From Anaerolineae bacterium (GTDB lineage: Bacteria; Chloroflexota; Anaerolineae; Aggregatilineales; Phototrophicaceae), in the NCBI GenBank assembly GCA_022843745.1, contig JALHNB010000021.1:1-64000 (forward strand): a DNA stretch of 64,000 bases, given 5' to 3'. A program made the position numbers and the translations under genes. Of the stretch, positions 41,001 to 50,321 are shown in pieces. The notes under the pieces were generated by a model. It saw nothing but the letters and a program-made list of their open reading frames with translations. It made no database searches and was not told the DNA's origin. How positions within the stretch are numbered: position 1 is the stretch's first letter; every line of letters starts with the position of its first letter.

Positions 41001-41856
41001 CGTCATAAGCGGGATCGCTGGTATCCGGGAAAATCAAATCCCAATCGCTGTCGGCCTTCACGGCTTCCATAAGCTTGTCGCTTACGCCCACACTGATATT
41101 GGCATTCGTGATTTGCCCGGCTTTTCGCTTGCTGTTGATGAAGTCGAATACGTCGGGATGCCAGTCGTTGAGGATCAACATTAAAGCGCCGCGCCGACTC
41201 CCACCCTGTTCTATTAATCCTGTAACAAAGCTATAAAGAGCGCCCCACGACACCGCACCACTCGAACGACCATTCACACCCTTAACGTAAGAGTGACGTG
41301 GACGCAGACTGGAAACATTGATGCCCACGCCGCCACCGCGTGACATAATTTCGGTCATCTGCCGCAGTGTTTCGATGATTCCACCACGTGAATCACGGGG
41401 GGAGGGGATCACATAACAATTATAATAAGTGAGCGCCTGATCCGTACCTGCTGCCGCCAAAATACGACCAGCGGGGACAAATTTCCAGTCTTCCAGCGCC
41501 CAGCGGAAACGCTCTGCCCACTGGCGCTGCAATTCCGGCGTTGCTTCGATTTTCGCGACACCCGCAGCGACGCGATCCATCATCTGGCCGGGATCGACTT
41601 CAATCGGTTTATCGACATTTTCGATGTCGCGCGTCACCACCGTGCCATCCAGCAGTTCAATCGTCACGCGCGGCAGTTCCAGCGCGGTAATTTTGCCAAT
41701 TTCGCGCTGCCCGGTTTTGGAGTCCACCACCACAATAACCGTATCGTCCACTGCCAACGTGGAGCGAGTCATATCTTTTTGGGCGTAGCGATCTAAAAAT
41801 ATCTTGTAGCCCAATTCATGTAAAGCATTTTTCTTCTCGGTCTTGGGTTGAACCAT
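38095..41856 (-). CDS. nrdJ: Vitamin B12-dependent ribonucleotide reductase (class II) with intein
   Basis: 1253 residues, of which 867 belong to the reductase after removal of a 386-residue intein (residues 353-738). The host protein has the class II course: LTYYNCYVIPSPRDS (C147), GVGINVSSLRPR, GSRRGALMLILN, and the split NPC/GEQPLPG motif; the RNR loop TQAPTGTTG follows. The C-terminus ends in a zinc-ribbon-like tail (CPECGTVSLV ... CLSCGYSEC), typical of NrdJ. It reduces ribonucleotides using adenosylcobalamin and thus is oxygen-independent. nrdR is the next gene upstream (93 bases away), so NrdR repression is likely although I did not find a clean NrdR box. Confidence 0.95.
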   Translation of the reverse strand: MVQPKTEKKNALHELGYKIFLDRYAQKDMTRSTLAVDDTVIVVVDSKTGQREIGKITALELPRVTIELLDGTVVTRDIENVDKPIEVDPGQMMDRVAAGVAKIEATPELQRQWAERFRWALEDWKFVPAGRILAAAGTDQALTYYNCYVIPSPRDSRGGIIETLRQMTEIMSRGGGVGINVSSLRPRHSYVKGVNGRSSGAVSWGALYSFVTGLIEQGGSRRGALMLILNDWHPDVFDFINSKRKAGQITNANISVGVSDKLMEAVKADSDWDLIFPDTSDPAYDETWDGDLTSWVNNGHKVMTYRTVKAREVWNAIIESAWASAEPGVWFNERSNKMSNSYYFNPLISTNPCVTGDTLVSTEFGYTKARDLQVGMRIRTPAGLKPIEKVYNNGVQRIYRVEFSDGGSLEGTADHKLKVVRGKKYEWIAISELRKGDKILVSPNEAFGSPRRLPEEAINYIQKRGLQVSEFYDQTLGFLIGAVIGDGTLRKVANRNSYGYQCKVAFGAHEADWMQKFQNLVEEIGIHTTVSHAKKGIPQPDGTVLVHQSVALECYKLSTLLAKIGMTPNVKAPEKAIPETLMELDREFLRGVLDGLFSTDGNVLMKQDNPMLRFSTSSYKLAQQVRLLLLQFGIHGRVYTVKRDENLQYDGRSMYGTGIKYDVVIMNEGIPRFYSEIGLSHPQKSNRLKEIAENWHYNGATWLASVISIQDTERDEEVFDVYEPNTLTWITNGYVSFDCGEQPLPGWSVCNLGAINLAKFYDENKQDVAWDMLGETARYATRFLDNVIDTTPYFFDENFKQQSGERRVGLNNMGLAELMIKLGIRYGSDESIAFIDKLYGFLAQVIYETSSDIAKEKGSFPQFDAEKFVQSGFMQSMPEGVREKILKDGIRNVTLLTQAPTGTTGTMVNTSTGIEPFFSWVYYRKSRLGLHEEQVPMVKEWHEAHPGQTKLPDYFVTAMDLTPEEHVRVQAAIQRWVDSSISKTSNVPNHYSVEQVSDLYKYMYELGCKGGTIYRDGSRDEQVLMLKGDERAESEMAAKSKESEKQPEKSNGGNGANGSNGNVAQTTPHKVYARPKQLSGVTVSRKTPFGTAFITMNSDENGCPFEVFVTVGKAGSDLQADAEGLGRMLSLQLRTTAPQNRMEMLKLIIDQLQGIGGSRSVGLGPQRVSSLPDVVASALQAHYFTQNEAKQLSLPMNGDSHDHVEPEQPKAHTNGTHADGIISGADLCPECGTVSLVKAEGCAVCLSCGYSEC
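39643..40800 (-). other. Intein in NrdJ with LAGLIDADG homing endonuclease domain
   Basis: Residues 353-738 of the reductase interrupt the NPCGEQPL motif: the extein reads NP before it and CGEQPLPG after it. The N-terminal splice block CVTGDTLVSTEFG starts with C353; the TADH block is GTADHKLKVV (411-420). The two LAGLIDADG helices are LGFLIGAVIGDGTL (476-489) and LRGVLDGLFSTDGN (589-602), both with the acidic residue. The C-terminal block is TWITNGYVSFD followed by extein Cys. The last intein residue is Asp, not the usual Asn, and the preceding residue is Phe rather than His. The insert is A/T-richer than the extein, in line with horizontal spread. Confidence 0.93.
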
Positions 41857-41948
41857 GTTTCCTCCAGGTCACATAGAAATATCGAAATGAAACGATTTTA
41901 TACGGAGCATAATAGATTCTCCGCAACGTTTGTAACGCTATCAGCAGT

Positions 41949-42407
41949 TCAGGAATTTTGAATGTTCAGCAGCTTATCGATCTCGCTGCGAATGCTGCCC
42001 AGATCGCTCAATTTGTAATAGATGAGCACATAGCGGATATAAGCGATGTCATCGAGTTCGCGCAAGCCGCAGACGACCATATCGCCAATAGCTCGGCTTG
42101 GCACTTCATCGACGCCCATTTGTTGAAGCGCGGTCTCAATCTTATCTGCTAGCCGCGTAATTGCGACGGTTGGCACCGGGCGTTTGGCGCACGCCATACG
42201 AATACCGTGAATGAGCTTATCGCGATCAAACTCCTCGCGTGTACCATCCTGCTTGACCAGCAGTGGGGTAGACAAAACCGCACGCTCATAGGTGGTATAG
42301 CGTAGTTCACAGACTTTGCATTGACGGCGGCGGCGGACACCCCCTTGCGGATCGTGTGTCGTGTTGATGACTTTTGAGTCTTCAGCCCCGCAATATGGGC
42401 AGTTCAT
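41949..42407 (-). CDS. nrdR: Transcriptional repressor NrdR
   Basis: 152 residues, the standard length. The N-terminal zinc ribbon has C3-x2-C6 (MNCPYCG) and C31-x2-C34 (CKVCELRY), and RRRRQC between them. The ATP-cone domain (about 45-140) has LVKQDGTREEFDRDKLIHGI. NrdR senses ATP/dATP and represses ribonucleotide reductase genes. It lies directly upstream of nrdJ on the same strand and is likely co-transcribed. Its start ATG at 42407 has a weak ribosome binding site. Confidence 0.96.
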   Translation of the reverse strand: MNCPYCGAEDSKVINTTHDPQGGVRRRRQCKVCELRYTTYERAVLSTPLLVKQDGTREEFDRDKLIHGIRMACAKRPVPTVAITRLADKIETALQQMGVDEVPSRAIGDMVVCGLRELDDIAYIRYVLIYYKLSDLGSIRSEIDKLLNIQNS

Positions 42408-42732
42408 GGGCTATCCATTAGAATATGTGTTCGTTATCGACTGCAAAAGACTAGACGACCCCCGTAAAAAATTCTATGGGGGTTAAGGATTGACTCAATT
42501 TGTGTTCAAGATTTAACGATATAGGCTACTTTAGCACGGGGCGAATAGTTTGTCTACTAAAATTCGGGATTGATTTGGTTAGAAAAACGTAGGTACTTGT
42601 TACGAATTTCCCACGATAAGCCACATGATCCCACATCGTTTATAATGCGTAGAGATAGCATAAAAATGTGACTTGATAGGACTATAAATGCTAAATTTAT
42701 TGAGATTTTAGCGATACGAGGTTTGACGATTG
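42408..42732. other. Divergent intergenic region between nrdR and the YfhO-like gene
   Basis: These 325 bases are AT-rich. They hold an imperfect inverted repeat ACCCCCGTAAAAAATTCTAT plus GGGGGTT (42458-42484) and a TATAAT at 42641-42646 that could be the -10 box for the plus-strand gene, but its -35 match is poor. No gene is visible, and no convincing NrdR box was found. Confidence 0.4.
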
Positions 42733-45180
42733 ATGAAGGTTTCAATCCAACATGGGCCGAATTTTGGCGCTGCCATTTTTCGCCTTTTGACACGACCCGC
42801 CGTACTCGAATTGTCGGCTATAACGTTGATCGGCCTGTTATACATGGGCTTTTTCTTCTCGGCCCGGCCTATCGGTCAGCGTGATTTATTTCTCTACGGA
42901 CTGAGTCCCGATAATCGTCTATCTGGGCTGGAACATGAGCGCCTCGCCGGGGTCGTTGTGCCGATTCAAATTGGGCTGGGGTTGGCGCAGGAAGCGTCCG
43001 GTTACGACCATATCCCCACCTGGAATCCTTATCTCGGAAATGGTACGCCAATCATCAACGATGCGTTTAATTATCTGTTTAATCCGTTTGCCAGTCTACC
43101 TGTATTGATTTTCGGCGGTGTGCAGGGCAGCAAGCTGGCGATGTGCGTCGCGCTTTTGCTCGCCGGATACAATATGTGGGCGCTGGCGAAAGCGATTGGT
43201 GTCGGCGGTGTGGCGCGGGTCGCGGCAGGCGCACTCTATATGATGAGTGGAGGGATTGCCGCCAAATTTCATACCGGCCATTTTCAACTTGGCCTGAGTC
43301 TTGCCTGGCCGCCATTAGTCCTGGCAGGTCTATGGTGGACGCTCAATTCGCAAGATCGCCGCGCTCCCGTGTTAACCGCCGTCGCATTTACCCTCATGTT
43401 TTTCGCAGGAAATATTTATTACACACTGCATGTGTTGATTTGCAGTGTACTCATTGTCGCGTTTCATCTGGTCGAGCGTGGGCGATGGGATCGCCTCAAG
43501 CGCGTTGGTATCGCGGGCGTTTTCGCGCTGGGTTTGTCGATGATCCAGTTTATGCCGATCTGGGCAGTGCGTGATTTTGTCGATCACGAGGGCGTGAGAT
43601 TCGACCAGCTCACCAACCAGATTGATTCTCAATATGATATGTCACAGGCCATCGCCAACTTTACTTATCCCTGGGAAAATTGGCGGATTTTCGAAGATGC
43701 GCCGTTTTTGATGAATGTCGTCGTTGATTACGCCTACATCGGCCCGACAGCATTTTTGTTCATCGCAGGGTTGGGGGTTACCCGTTATCGTTTTCGTTTT
43801 AAACGCGCGGCCTGGATAGCGTTGATTCTGGCTCTGTTCATGATGGTGTGGGGCGCGGCGCAAACCCCGATTTTGAATTATCTGTACGCCAATATTTCCC
43901 TGCTCGCTGAGTTTCGATACGTGGGACGCGCCCATTCCATCGCTGCTTTATGGTGGATTGTACTGGCAGCGTTGGGCATTGATGCGCTTTGGCGAATGTC
44001 ATTTGCTGTACTGCACACATCACCCGAATTTGCTGCCTATAACCGTGTGCGGCTGATTCGCATAGTGACTCTGGCTGTAGTTGTATGGGTCTATCTTTTT
44101 ACTTATAGCACAGCCAATCTTTCAACACGCCTGGCTATGGCTCTGAATAATCCTGATCTTCATCAGTTCCTGAATGAAAGGCTATACATCTCTTTTCCGC
44201 AGGCAGGTGAGATATTATGGTTCTTGATTCTGTTTGCGCTTGCATTTGACACGCTCTTGCTGATCCCCGACCTGCTTTTTCGTGTCATACAAGCTTTCTG
44301 GCCTGCCATGCAGTTGCTCGGTACACGGTTGCTGCAATTTGGGCTGCTTATTTTGATTCTAAGCGCACTGGCAGACGAGATGCAGGTCAATGCCCGTTTA
44401 ATTACATTTGGTCCGCCGATCCATAATTTTGGTCGCCTTTATCCCTTCACCAAAACCAGCGACTCGCGAATGCCTTTCGCTTCGATTTTTGAGCCGTTTT
44501 CGCCGTCTGCCTTTGATGGCTATTATGCCCAGACTCGCAACTGGTTTCTCAACGAAGGCTGGACTCCAAAGCCGCTTATCAGCTTGATTCCACCCGGTGC
44601 TCCGGAGATACCCTATCTTTCCGAATGGTTGATCGCTTCCAACGAATATGGTGGCGCATCTTATGATTTTGCACAGTCAACCCTGCAAGGCAAGGCGAAT
44701 ATTTTAATTCATTGTGTGCCTCAATCATTGCTGCCACCAGGAGAAGACCCGTGCGACCTGACCAGCCATAATGGTGCGATTCTTTACCGTTTGACAGACG
44801 CACTCCCGTACACCTTTGTCGTCCCGCAGGTTACGCTTTTGCGGCAGGCGGATACGATCACCAATGAAACAATTTACCCTGCACAGGTGTTCTCCCATGA
44901 GCAGGATACGATCACCATTCAGGCGACAGCGTCGGATGACCCTACTGCTGCGCCGTTCTATTTAATTGTGCAGGAAAGGCCGTTCCCCGGCTGGCAGGCA
45001 TTTATCGATCAGGTCCCGGTTGAGCCTGTCCCGCTTGGCAATTACACGGGGATTCTCATGTCTCCAGGGATGCACACCTATACGCTTCGTTTCCAGCCGC
45101 CAGGATTCAGTACAGGTGTCGGCATAACCCTGATAACGCTTGTGGTGATAGGGTTGTACTTAAAGCGATATAAGAAGTAA
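42733..45180 (+). CDS. YfhO-like multi-pass membrane protein
   Basis: 815 residues from the ATG at 42733 (GAGG upstream). Roughly a dozen membrane helices fill residues 20-560, starting near LELSAITLIGLLYMGFFFS. The early conserved piece TWNPYLGNGTPIINDAFN and the PF-rich loops match the YfhO/GT-C-like superfamily. The C-terminal outside domain has ERPFPGWQAFIDQVPVEPV and ends with a last helix and a basic tail (LYLKRYKK). YfhO-type proteins are linked to cell-surface sugar transfer. The gene stands alone and converges on ftsZ. Confidence 0.8.
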   Translation: MKVSIQHGPNFGAAIFRLLTRPAVLELSAITLIGLLYMGFFFSARPIGQRDLFLYGLSPDNRLSGLEHERLAGVVVPIQIGLGLAQEASGYDHIPTWNPYLGNGTPIINDAFNYLFNPFASLPVLIFGGVQGSKLAMCVALLLAGYNMWALAKAIGVGGVARVAAGALYMMSGGIAAKFHTGHFQLGLSLAWPPLVLAGLWWTLNSQDRRAPVLTAVAFTLMFFAGNIYYTLHVLICSVLIVAFHLVERGRWDRLKRVGIAGVFALGLSMIQFMPIWAVRDFVDHEGVRFDQLTNQIDSQYDMSQAIANFTYPWENWRIFEDAPFLMNVVVDYAYIGPTAFLFIAGLGVTRYRFRFKRAAWIALILALFMMVWGAAQTPILNYLYANISLLAEFRYVGRAHSIAALWWIVLAALGIDALWRMSFAVLHTSPEFAAYNRVRLIRIVTLAVVVWVYLFTYSTANLSTRLAMALNNPDLHQFLNERLYISFPQAGEILWFLILFALAFDTLLLIPDLLFRVIQAFWPAMQLLGTRLLQFGLLILILSALADEMQVNARLITFGPPIHNFGRLYPFTKTSDSRMPFASIFEPFSPSAFDGYYAQTRNWFLNEGWTPKPLISLIPPGAPEIPYLSEWLIASNEYGGASYDFAQSTLQGKANILIHCVPQSLLPPGEDPCDLTSHNGAILYRLTDALPYTFVVPQVTLLRQADTITNETIYPAQVFSHEQDTITIQATASDDPTAAPFYLIVQERPFPGWQAFIDQVPVEPVPLGNYTGILMSPGMHTYTLRFQPPGFSTGVGITLITLVVIGLYLKRYKK

Positions 45181-45249
45181 TGGGGTTGTATCTGAAGCGG
45201 CATCAGTGGCGATAAAGTTTTCTTCGGGAGGGAATAAATTGAATCACTA

Positions 45250-45275
45250 AAGCACAAAGATTGCTCTCTGTGCTT
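45250..45275. terminator. Weak hairpin between the YfhO-like gene and ftsZ
   Basis: AAGCACA (45250-45256) pairs with TGTGCTT (45269-45275). There is no long T-run, so it is a weak candidate terminator for the convergent genes. Confidence 0.35.
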
Positions 45276-45316
45276 CAGTCGTTTCTATTGGGAGTTTTTC
45301 AGACGGTCAGACAGAC

Positions 45317-46540
45317 TTAGCGGCGTTTGCGTAGGAAAGTCGGGATCTCAATGTCGTCCTGGTCATAAATCGTTGGCTGCTGCGGCTGCGGCCCACGCTG
45401 CGGTGGTGCAGTCGGTGGCGTTTGCTGGATTGGGCGCTCCTGTGGAGACGGCTCGTTCTGCTGAGGCAGCGGGGCGGCCATACGTTGTTGTGGCTGCTGT
45501 GGCTGTGGAGCAGAAGTGCGCGGTTGCTGTACAGGCTGGCGCAGCGGTATGGCGTTTTGTGCGTCAATACGGCGGGCAACCCGGCTGTGTTCGAAGCCTG
45601 TAGCGATAACGGTGATACGTACTTCGTCGCCCATACTTTCGTCCACTTGCGCACCAAAAATGAGGTTGACATCAGGATGCGCACTTTCCTTGATGATCGC
45701 TGCTGCTTCGTTAATTTCGAACAGCGTCAGATCCGCGCCGCCTGTAATGTTAAACAGGATGCCACGCGCACCGTCAATCGTCACGTCCAGCAGGCTGCTG
45801 CTGATCGCGGCATCGGCTGCTTTACGCGCACGGTCATCGCCAGTCGAGCGACCAACGGCCATCAACGCCGCGCCGCCTTCCGACATAATCGTGCGGACAT
45901 CCGCGAAGTCAAGGTTAATGAGAGCCGGGACAGTAATCAGTTCCGAAATGCCCTGAATACCTTGCCGCAGCACATCGTCCGCCAGCGAGAAGGCCTGTTG
46001 TAACGTCGCGCGTTTATCGGCAATCTGGGCGAGGCGATCATTTGGAATGACGATGAGTGTATCGACCTGACTTTTTAGAGCTTCGATTCCAGCTTCGGCA
46101 GCTTGTGTCCGGCGTGCGCCTTCAAATGTAAACGGACGTGTCACGACACCAATCGTGAGTGCGCCAAGTTCTTTGGCAATCTGCGCGACAATCGGTGATG
46201 CGCCTGTGCCTGTACCGCCGCCCATGCCGCAAGCGATAAAGACCATATCTGCGCCGCGCAGCACTTCGTAAAGCTCATCTGCGCTTTCTTCAGCCGCTTT
46301 GTTCCCGATTTCCGGGTTGCCGCCTGCACCCAGGCCGCGTGTGAGCTTATCACCAATACGGACGCGGGTTTTGGCTTTCGACAGCATCAATGCCTGGTTG
46401 TCGGTATTGATCGAAATAAACTCGACGCCGCCCAAACCCTCGTTAATCATTCGGTTGACAGCGTTGCCACCGCCACCACCGACACCCACAACCTTAATCT
46501 GGGCAAAACTCTCCCCAGGTGTCAAATCGTTGAGATCCAT
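45317..46540 (-). CDS. ftsZ: Cell division protein FtsZ
   Basis: 407 residues. The tubulin signature [12 protein letters not shown] (about 106-117) and the opening [17 protein letters not shown] are complete, as is the T7-loop region ([11 protein letters not shown]). A long Gln/Pro-rich linker (about 325-392) leads to the conserved C-terminal peptide [13 protein letters not shown] that binds FtsA. It forms the Z ring. In transcription order it is last in the dcw cluster, 108 bases after a Uma2 gene that separates it from ftsA. Confidence 0.98.
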   Translation of the reverse strand: MDLNDLTPGESFAQIKVVGVGGGGGNAVNRMINEGLGGVEFISINTDNQALMLSKAKTRVRIGDKLTRGLGAGGNPEIGNKAAEESADELYEVLRGADMVFIACGMGGGTGTGASPIVAQIAKELGALTIGVVTRPFTFEGARRTQAAEAGIEALKSQVDTLIVIPNDRLAQIADKRATLQQAFSLADDVLRQGIQGISELITVPALINLDFADVRTIMSEGGAALMAVGRSTGDDRARKAADAAISSSLLDVTIDGARGILFNITGGADLTLFEINEAAAIIKESAHPDVNLIFGAQVDESMGDEVRITVIATGFEHSRVARRIDAQNAIPLRQPVQQPRTSAPQPQQPQQRMAAPLPQQNEPSPQERPIQQTPPTAPPQRGPQPQQPTIYDQDDIEIPTFLRKRR

Positions 46541-46648
46541 AAAAACTTCTCCTGTAAAAACGTGCTTGTCGAAAACTCCCCAGAATTAAGTACCTATTGT
46601 ACTCGCAACCTTGCAGTTGGCAACTAGGATCGTGCGCTTATATGTAAT

Positions 46649-47215
46649 CTACTTCGGAAAAATCTTCCGTACTGGCAGTTTAAAACCTGGTAAAACCAAA
46701 CCACCATCAAGTGTATCGTCAATCCCAAACGTATCGACAATCACACTGCCGTTTTCGCCCATGCGAGAAGCATCGACAATTTCATCATCGGGGTAGGCTG
46801 TCCAGACAAGTTTTGTTCCGGCCAGTAAATAAGCCCGAACTTTGTCAAATACTTTTCGCGGTGATTCACTTGGCGAAATAACTTCAACTGCCAGATCAGG
46901 CGCAGTCGGAAAAGTTGTGCCTTCTAAACCCGCCGCCCGATCTTTAGCAATAAAAGCGACATCTGGCTGCCGTACTTCATCATCACTCAATTCAAAACCG
47001 CCATCGGCGCCGCTAACGTAGCCCAGATCATGTTCGTCTACAAACGGAAGCAAAGATGATGCAAGTCGAGCGGCAATAATTGTTTTCCTCTTATTCGATG
47101 ATGCGATTTGATAGATGACTCCTTTGACGAGTTCAAGGCGCTTATTCTCATTTTCCGGTTTTTGGGCAATCTCCCAAAATTCTTCAATGGTGTAGAACTT
47201 TTCCTGAACCGTCAT
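46649..47215 (-). CDS. Uma2 family protein between ftsA and ftsZ
   Basis: 188 residues. Motifs match the paralogue at 29583: YTIEEFWEIAQKPENENKR, QPDVAFIAKDR, APDLAVEVISPSESP and the ending VLPGFKLPVRKIFPK. The predicted fold is a PD-(D/E)xK nuclease; activity is not shown. It sits within the tightly packed division operon, 8 bases after ftsA, so it is transcribed with it. Uma2 genes occur as mobile or duplicated orphan genes in these bacteria. A role in division is not suggested by the sequence. Confidence 0.85.
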   Translation of the reverse strand: MTVQEKFYTIEEFWEIAQKPENENKRLELVKGVIYQIASSNKRKTIIAARLASSLLPFVDEHDLGYVSGADGGFELSDDEVRQPDVAFIAKDRAAGLEGTTFPTAPDLAVEVISPSESPRKVFDKVRAYLLAGTKLVWTAYPDDEIVDASRMGENGSVIVDTFGIDDTLDGGLVLPGFKLPVRKIFPK

Positions 47216-47223
47216 AATTTCAC

Positions 47224-48468
47224 CTACGCATTATCATCTGGCAGCAGCCGTTTGAAGAACCCGCCGATCAAGCTGCCAATTTTTATACCCGGAATGAAGG
47301 GGTTCTGGCTGCCGCTAACGATGATCGGCGCGGAATCCATTTCCAAGCCCAGCCGCAGCAAGCCCACACTCGTGCTGTAAGCCGGGCTGCGCAGCGCATC
47401 TGCCATACCCGTCACGCGCTCTGGTTTGGCAGTTCGCACGGGGAAGCCCAATGTCTGCTCGGCAATTTCGCGGATACCCGCCAATTGTGCGCTGCCGCCT
47501 GTAATGACCGCCCCGGCACGTAGAAGGCCATCGTAGCCGGAACGCTTAATTTCACGCTGCACAAATTCAAAAATTTCGGACACACGCGCTTCAACAATCT
47601 CAGCCAGCGCGTGGCGTTGAACTTCAGTCGGCATTCCCTCGCCAAAGGGCTGTACCAGAAATGTTTCGAGCATATTGACCGCACGGCGCTGTGCATGACC
47701 GTATTGAATTTTGACAATTTCTGCTTGCTCAAACGGGACGTGCATCCAGTGTGTAATGTCGTTGGTGATGTGGTCACCGCCGACGGGGATGACCGCCGCG
47801 TGCCAGACCGTGCCTTCGATAAAAATGGCGAGATCGGTTGTGCCGCCGCCAATATCAATGACCACCACGCCCATTTCGCGTTCCTGTGGTGTCAAAACGA
47901 CATCGCCGGATGCCAACGGGTTTAGAATAAAGCGGTCAACGTGAACACCTGCCGCCTCAACCGATTGTTCCAGGTTGGCAATGCAGGTCGAAGATGCCGT
48001 GATAATGTGAGCTTCCATTTCCAGCCGGAAGCCGTGCATTCCAATCGGGCTGCGTACCCTGTCCTGACCATCCAGTGAATAACTGCGCGGGACAACATGC
48101 AGCACTTCGCGGTTGTGGGGGATCGCAATGGCGCGGGCAGCATCCATCGCTTTATCGAGGTCGTCGTGAGTCACGCCGCGTTGACCCATAATCCCGACCA
48201 TGCCCCGACTGCTGATGGAGGCAATATGATTGCCTGCCACGCTGACGAATGCCCGGCTGATGTCATAACCGCTGGTTTTTTCGGCTTTATGCACCGAAGC
48301 CGAGATCGCGGCTGTCAACTGCGCCATATCACTGACGATGCCTTTTTTCATGCCTCGGCTCGGCTCGATCCCGACCCCGACAACGAAAACATCGTCCGCG
48401 CGTACTTCGCCGACAATCGTGCAGATTTTGTTTGTTCCTACGTCTAATCCGACGACCAGATCACTCAT
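47224..48468 (-). CDS. ftsA: Cell division protein FtsA
   Basis: 414 residues. Actin-like ATPase motifs: LVVGLDVGTNKICTIVGEV (phosphate 1), VVVIDIGGGTTDLAIFIEG (phosphate 2) and the adenosine motif GAVITGGSAQLAGI. The 1C-type insert follows strand 1. The C-terminus (GSLIGGFFKRLLPDD) is amphipathic and fits membrane tethering of the Z ring. It starts 5 bases downstream of ftsQ's stop. Confidence 0.96.
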   Translation of the reverse strand: MSDLVVGLDVGTNKICTIVGEVRADDVFVVGVGIEPSRGMKKGIVSDMAQLTAAISASVHKAEKTSGYDISRAFVSVAGNHIASISSRGMVGIMGQRGVTHDDLDKAMDAARAIAIPHNREVLHVVPRSYSLDGQDRVRSPIGMHGFRLEMEAHIITASSTCIANLEQSVEAAGVHVDRFILNPLASGDVVLTPQEREMGVVVIDIGGGTTDLAIFIEGTVWHAAVIPVGGDHITNDITHWMHVPFEQAEIVKIQYGHAQRRAVNMLETFLVQPFGEGMPTEVQRHALAEIVEARVSEIFEFVQREIKRSGYDGLLRAGAVITGGSAQLAGIREIAEQTLGFPVRTAKPERVTGMADALRSPAYSTSVGLLRLGLEMDSAPIIVSGSQNPFIPGIKIGSLIGGFFKRLLPDDNA

Positions 48469-48473
48469 ATTTC

Positions 48474-49295
48474 TTAAAACCCTCGCTGCACGGAGTAGAA
48501 TGGCGCGTCAAGGTTGCTCAAATCAATCTCAACCGGGAAAATAGTCCGCGACAACAAATTATTAACGATAGCATTGTAAACCAGAATTTTCTCTGGCATA
48601 TCAGTCCCACTTCCAAACCATACCGACCAGCCACGCCCGTCAGCATAGCCCAAGCCTTTTTCAGGATGATAGCGCAGCACTTCAATGTTAGGATACAGCG
48701 TTTTCAGTTGCAGCGCTCCCGTAACGGCCTCCGGGTCAATGCGCACGTTGGGGCTTAACGGCTCATCTATCATCGGATCGGTTTGAATCCGCAGCAGTTC
48801 CGGGCGGTCTTCGCGCTGCTGCATGACACGCCCCTGCACGTCAATCCATGTTGCTACCCCAGCTTGTTCCCAGACCAGCGCGGGTTGTCGCTCCTCGATG
48901 ATGATTTGTACCATATTGGGCGGCCAACCGACGGTGACTGTGGCATCGGCTATGGTAGGTGAGCGCAAAATGGATTTCCGCACTTCCTGGGGATCTACCC
49001 AGAAAATGTGCATGTTGGCGATGTCGCTCAACGCGAAAACTTCTTCTTTGGTCATGAATTCCAGGCCGCCGACGGCAACGCTGTGAACGTAAAAAATATC
49101 CGCGTTAAAAAATAAAAACAGTACCGATGTCAGGCCAATAATGATGATGCCGCTGAAGAATCGCCAGCCGATCAGCGCACGTTCACGCTCACCATGTTGT
49201 ACGGGTGCGCGATCCTCGGCAGGCGCAACAGGCCCTCGCCAGATGCCAGGTGAACGGAGAGATCGCCGTCGTCCTTCATGCGAACGCGATGTCAT
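48474..49295 (-). CDS. ftsQ: Cell division protein FtsQ
   Basis: 273 residues from the ATG at 49295 (GGGAAGGG upstream). A basic cytoplasmic part is followed by one membrane helix (about 45-66, FFSGIIIIGLTSVLFLFF), then a POTRA domain starting with VHSVAVGGLEFMTKEEVF and a beta domain (TIADATVTVGWPPNMVQIII). It connects early and late division proteins. Sequence conservation is low, as usual, but topology and place between murB and ftsA are decisive. Confidence 0.9.
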   Translation of the reverse strand: MTSRSHEGRRRSLRSPGIWRGPVAPAEDRAPVQHGERERALIGWRFFSGIIIIGLTSVLFLFFNADIFYVHSVAVGGLEFMTKEEVFALSDIANMHIFWVDPQEVRKSILRSPTIADATVTVGWPPNMVQIIIEERQPALVWEQAGVATWIDVQGRVMQQREDRPELLRIQTDPMIDEPLSPNVRIDPEAVTGALQLKTLYPNIEVLRYHPEKGLGYADGRGWSVWFGSGTDMPEKILVYNAIVNNLLSRTIFPVEIDLSNLDAPFYSVQRGF

Positions 49296-49391
49296 CAATG
49301 CCCTTCCCAAATTTCCAACAATAACCCACAATTAAACTATATGTCAAACCCGTCGCTCTGTCCAGTAGCGGCAAGACACTCTCTACCTCAT

Positions 49392-50321
49392 TTAATCCTG
49401 TTCGCTAATTTTGAAGCCTTCGCCAACCAATTCAATTTCCATTTCGAGGGCAACCCCCGTCTCGCGCATTACGGTTTCGCGCACATGCTGGATAAGCGCA
49501 TAATAATCGCTGGCTGTTGCATTACCGGTATTGATAAAAAAATTCGCGTGAATCGGGGATACCTGTGCGCCGCCGATTTTATAGCCTTTTAAATCTACAG
49601 ACTCGATCAACGCACCCGCATAATTCCCCGGCGGGTTTTTGAAAATGCTCCCCAGGCTTGCCCCCGGCGGTTGTGTGCGCTTGCGATGGGCGATAAATCC
49701 ATCCATACGCGCCTGAATCGCTGCCGGATCATTCGGCGTGAGCGCGAATATCGCCATCAACACCGCGTAACGTCGGTCATGACGAGCCTTCAGGCTGGAA
49801 AAACGATAATCATACTGCAAATCCGCTTTCGTGAGGAGTTTGACACCGTGTTCGGCATCCAGGATAACCGCTTCACACAGATTTTGAGCGATGTCGCCGC
49901 CATGTGCTCCAGCATTGTTAATGACCGCGCCGCCGACTGTCCCCGGCACGCTGACCGCCCATTCTAAACCGGATAAGCCCTGCGCCTGACATTTTCGTGC
50001 CAGAACCGTGAGGCTCGTGCCGCTGCCAGCCGCCACATTGCGCCCCTCATGCCACTCGCCAAACGTGATTTCGGCACTGTGATTGATGACGACTAATCCG
50101 TGAACGCCCGCATCTGATACCAGCACATTCGCGCCGCCGCCGAGTATCCGTACCGCAAACCCTTCTGCCCAGGCTGTCGAGATCACTTCCGCCAATTCGT
50201 CGGGAGAATCTTTGGCAATGTACAGCCATTCCGCCGGGCCGCCCAAACGCGCCGCCGTATATTTTGCCAGCGGTTCACCCGCCAGCAGTCGATCACCCAG
50301 CAGGGTTTGTAGTTGGCGCAT
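49392..50321 (-). CDS. murB: UDP-N-acetylenolpyruvoylglucosamine reductase MurB
   Basis: 309 residues if started at ATG 50321. Upstream ATGs at 50357 and 50363 lie in a tandem-duplicated copy of the start region and remain possible. The FAD-binding signature [13 protein letters not shown] (about 65-77) and [20 protein letters not shown] (about 112-131) are clear. The catalytic Ser region is [13 protein letters not shown], with the late Glu in [11 protein letters not shown]. It reduces UDP-GlcNAc-enolpyruvate to UDP-MurNAc. The start lies within the murC 3' end. Confidence 0.96.
   Translation of the reverse strand: MRQLQTLLGDRLLAGEPLAKYTAARLGGPAEWLYIAKDSPDELAEVISTAWAEGFAVRILGGGANVLVSDAGVHGLVVINHSAEITFGEWHEGRNVAAGSGTSLTVLARKCQAQGLSGLEWAVSVPGTVGGAVINNAGAHGGDIAQNLCEAVILDAEHGVKLLTKADLQYDYRFSSLKARHDRRYAVLMAIFALTPNDPAAIQARMDGFIAHRKRTQPPGASLGSIFKNPPGNYAGALIESVDLKGYKIGGAQVSPIHANFFINTGNATASDYYALIQHVRETVMRETGVALEMEIELVGEGFKISEQD

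Noticed and set aside
41857-41948. Cobalamin riboswitch or NrdR box before nrdJ
   Set aside because: No B12-box and no clear ACACnATATATnGTGT-like pair was found in the short gap.
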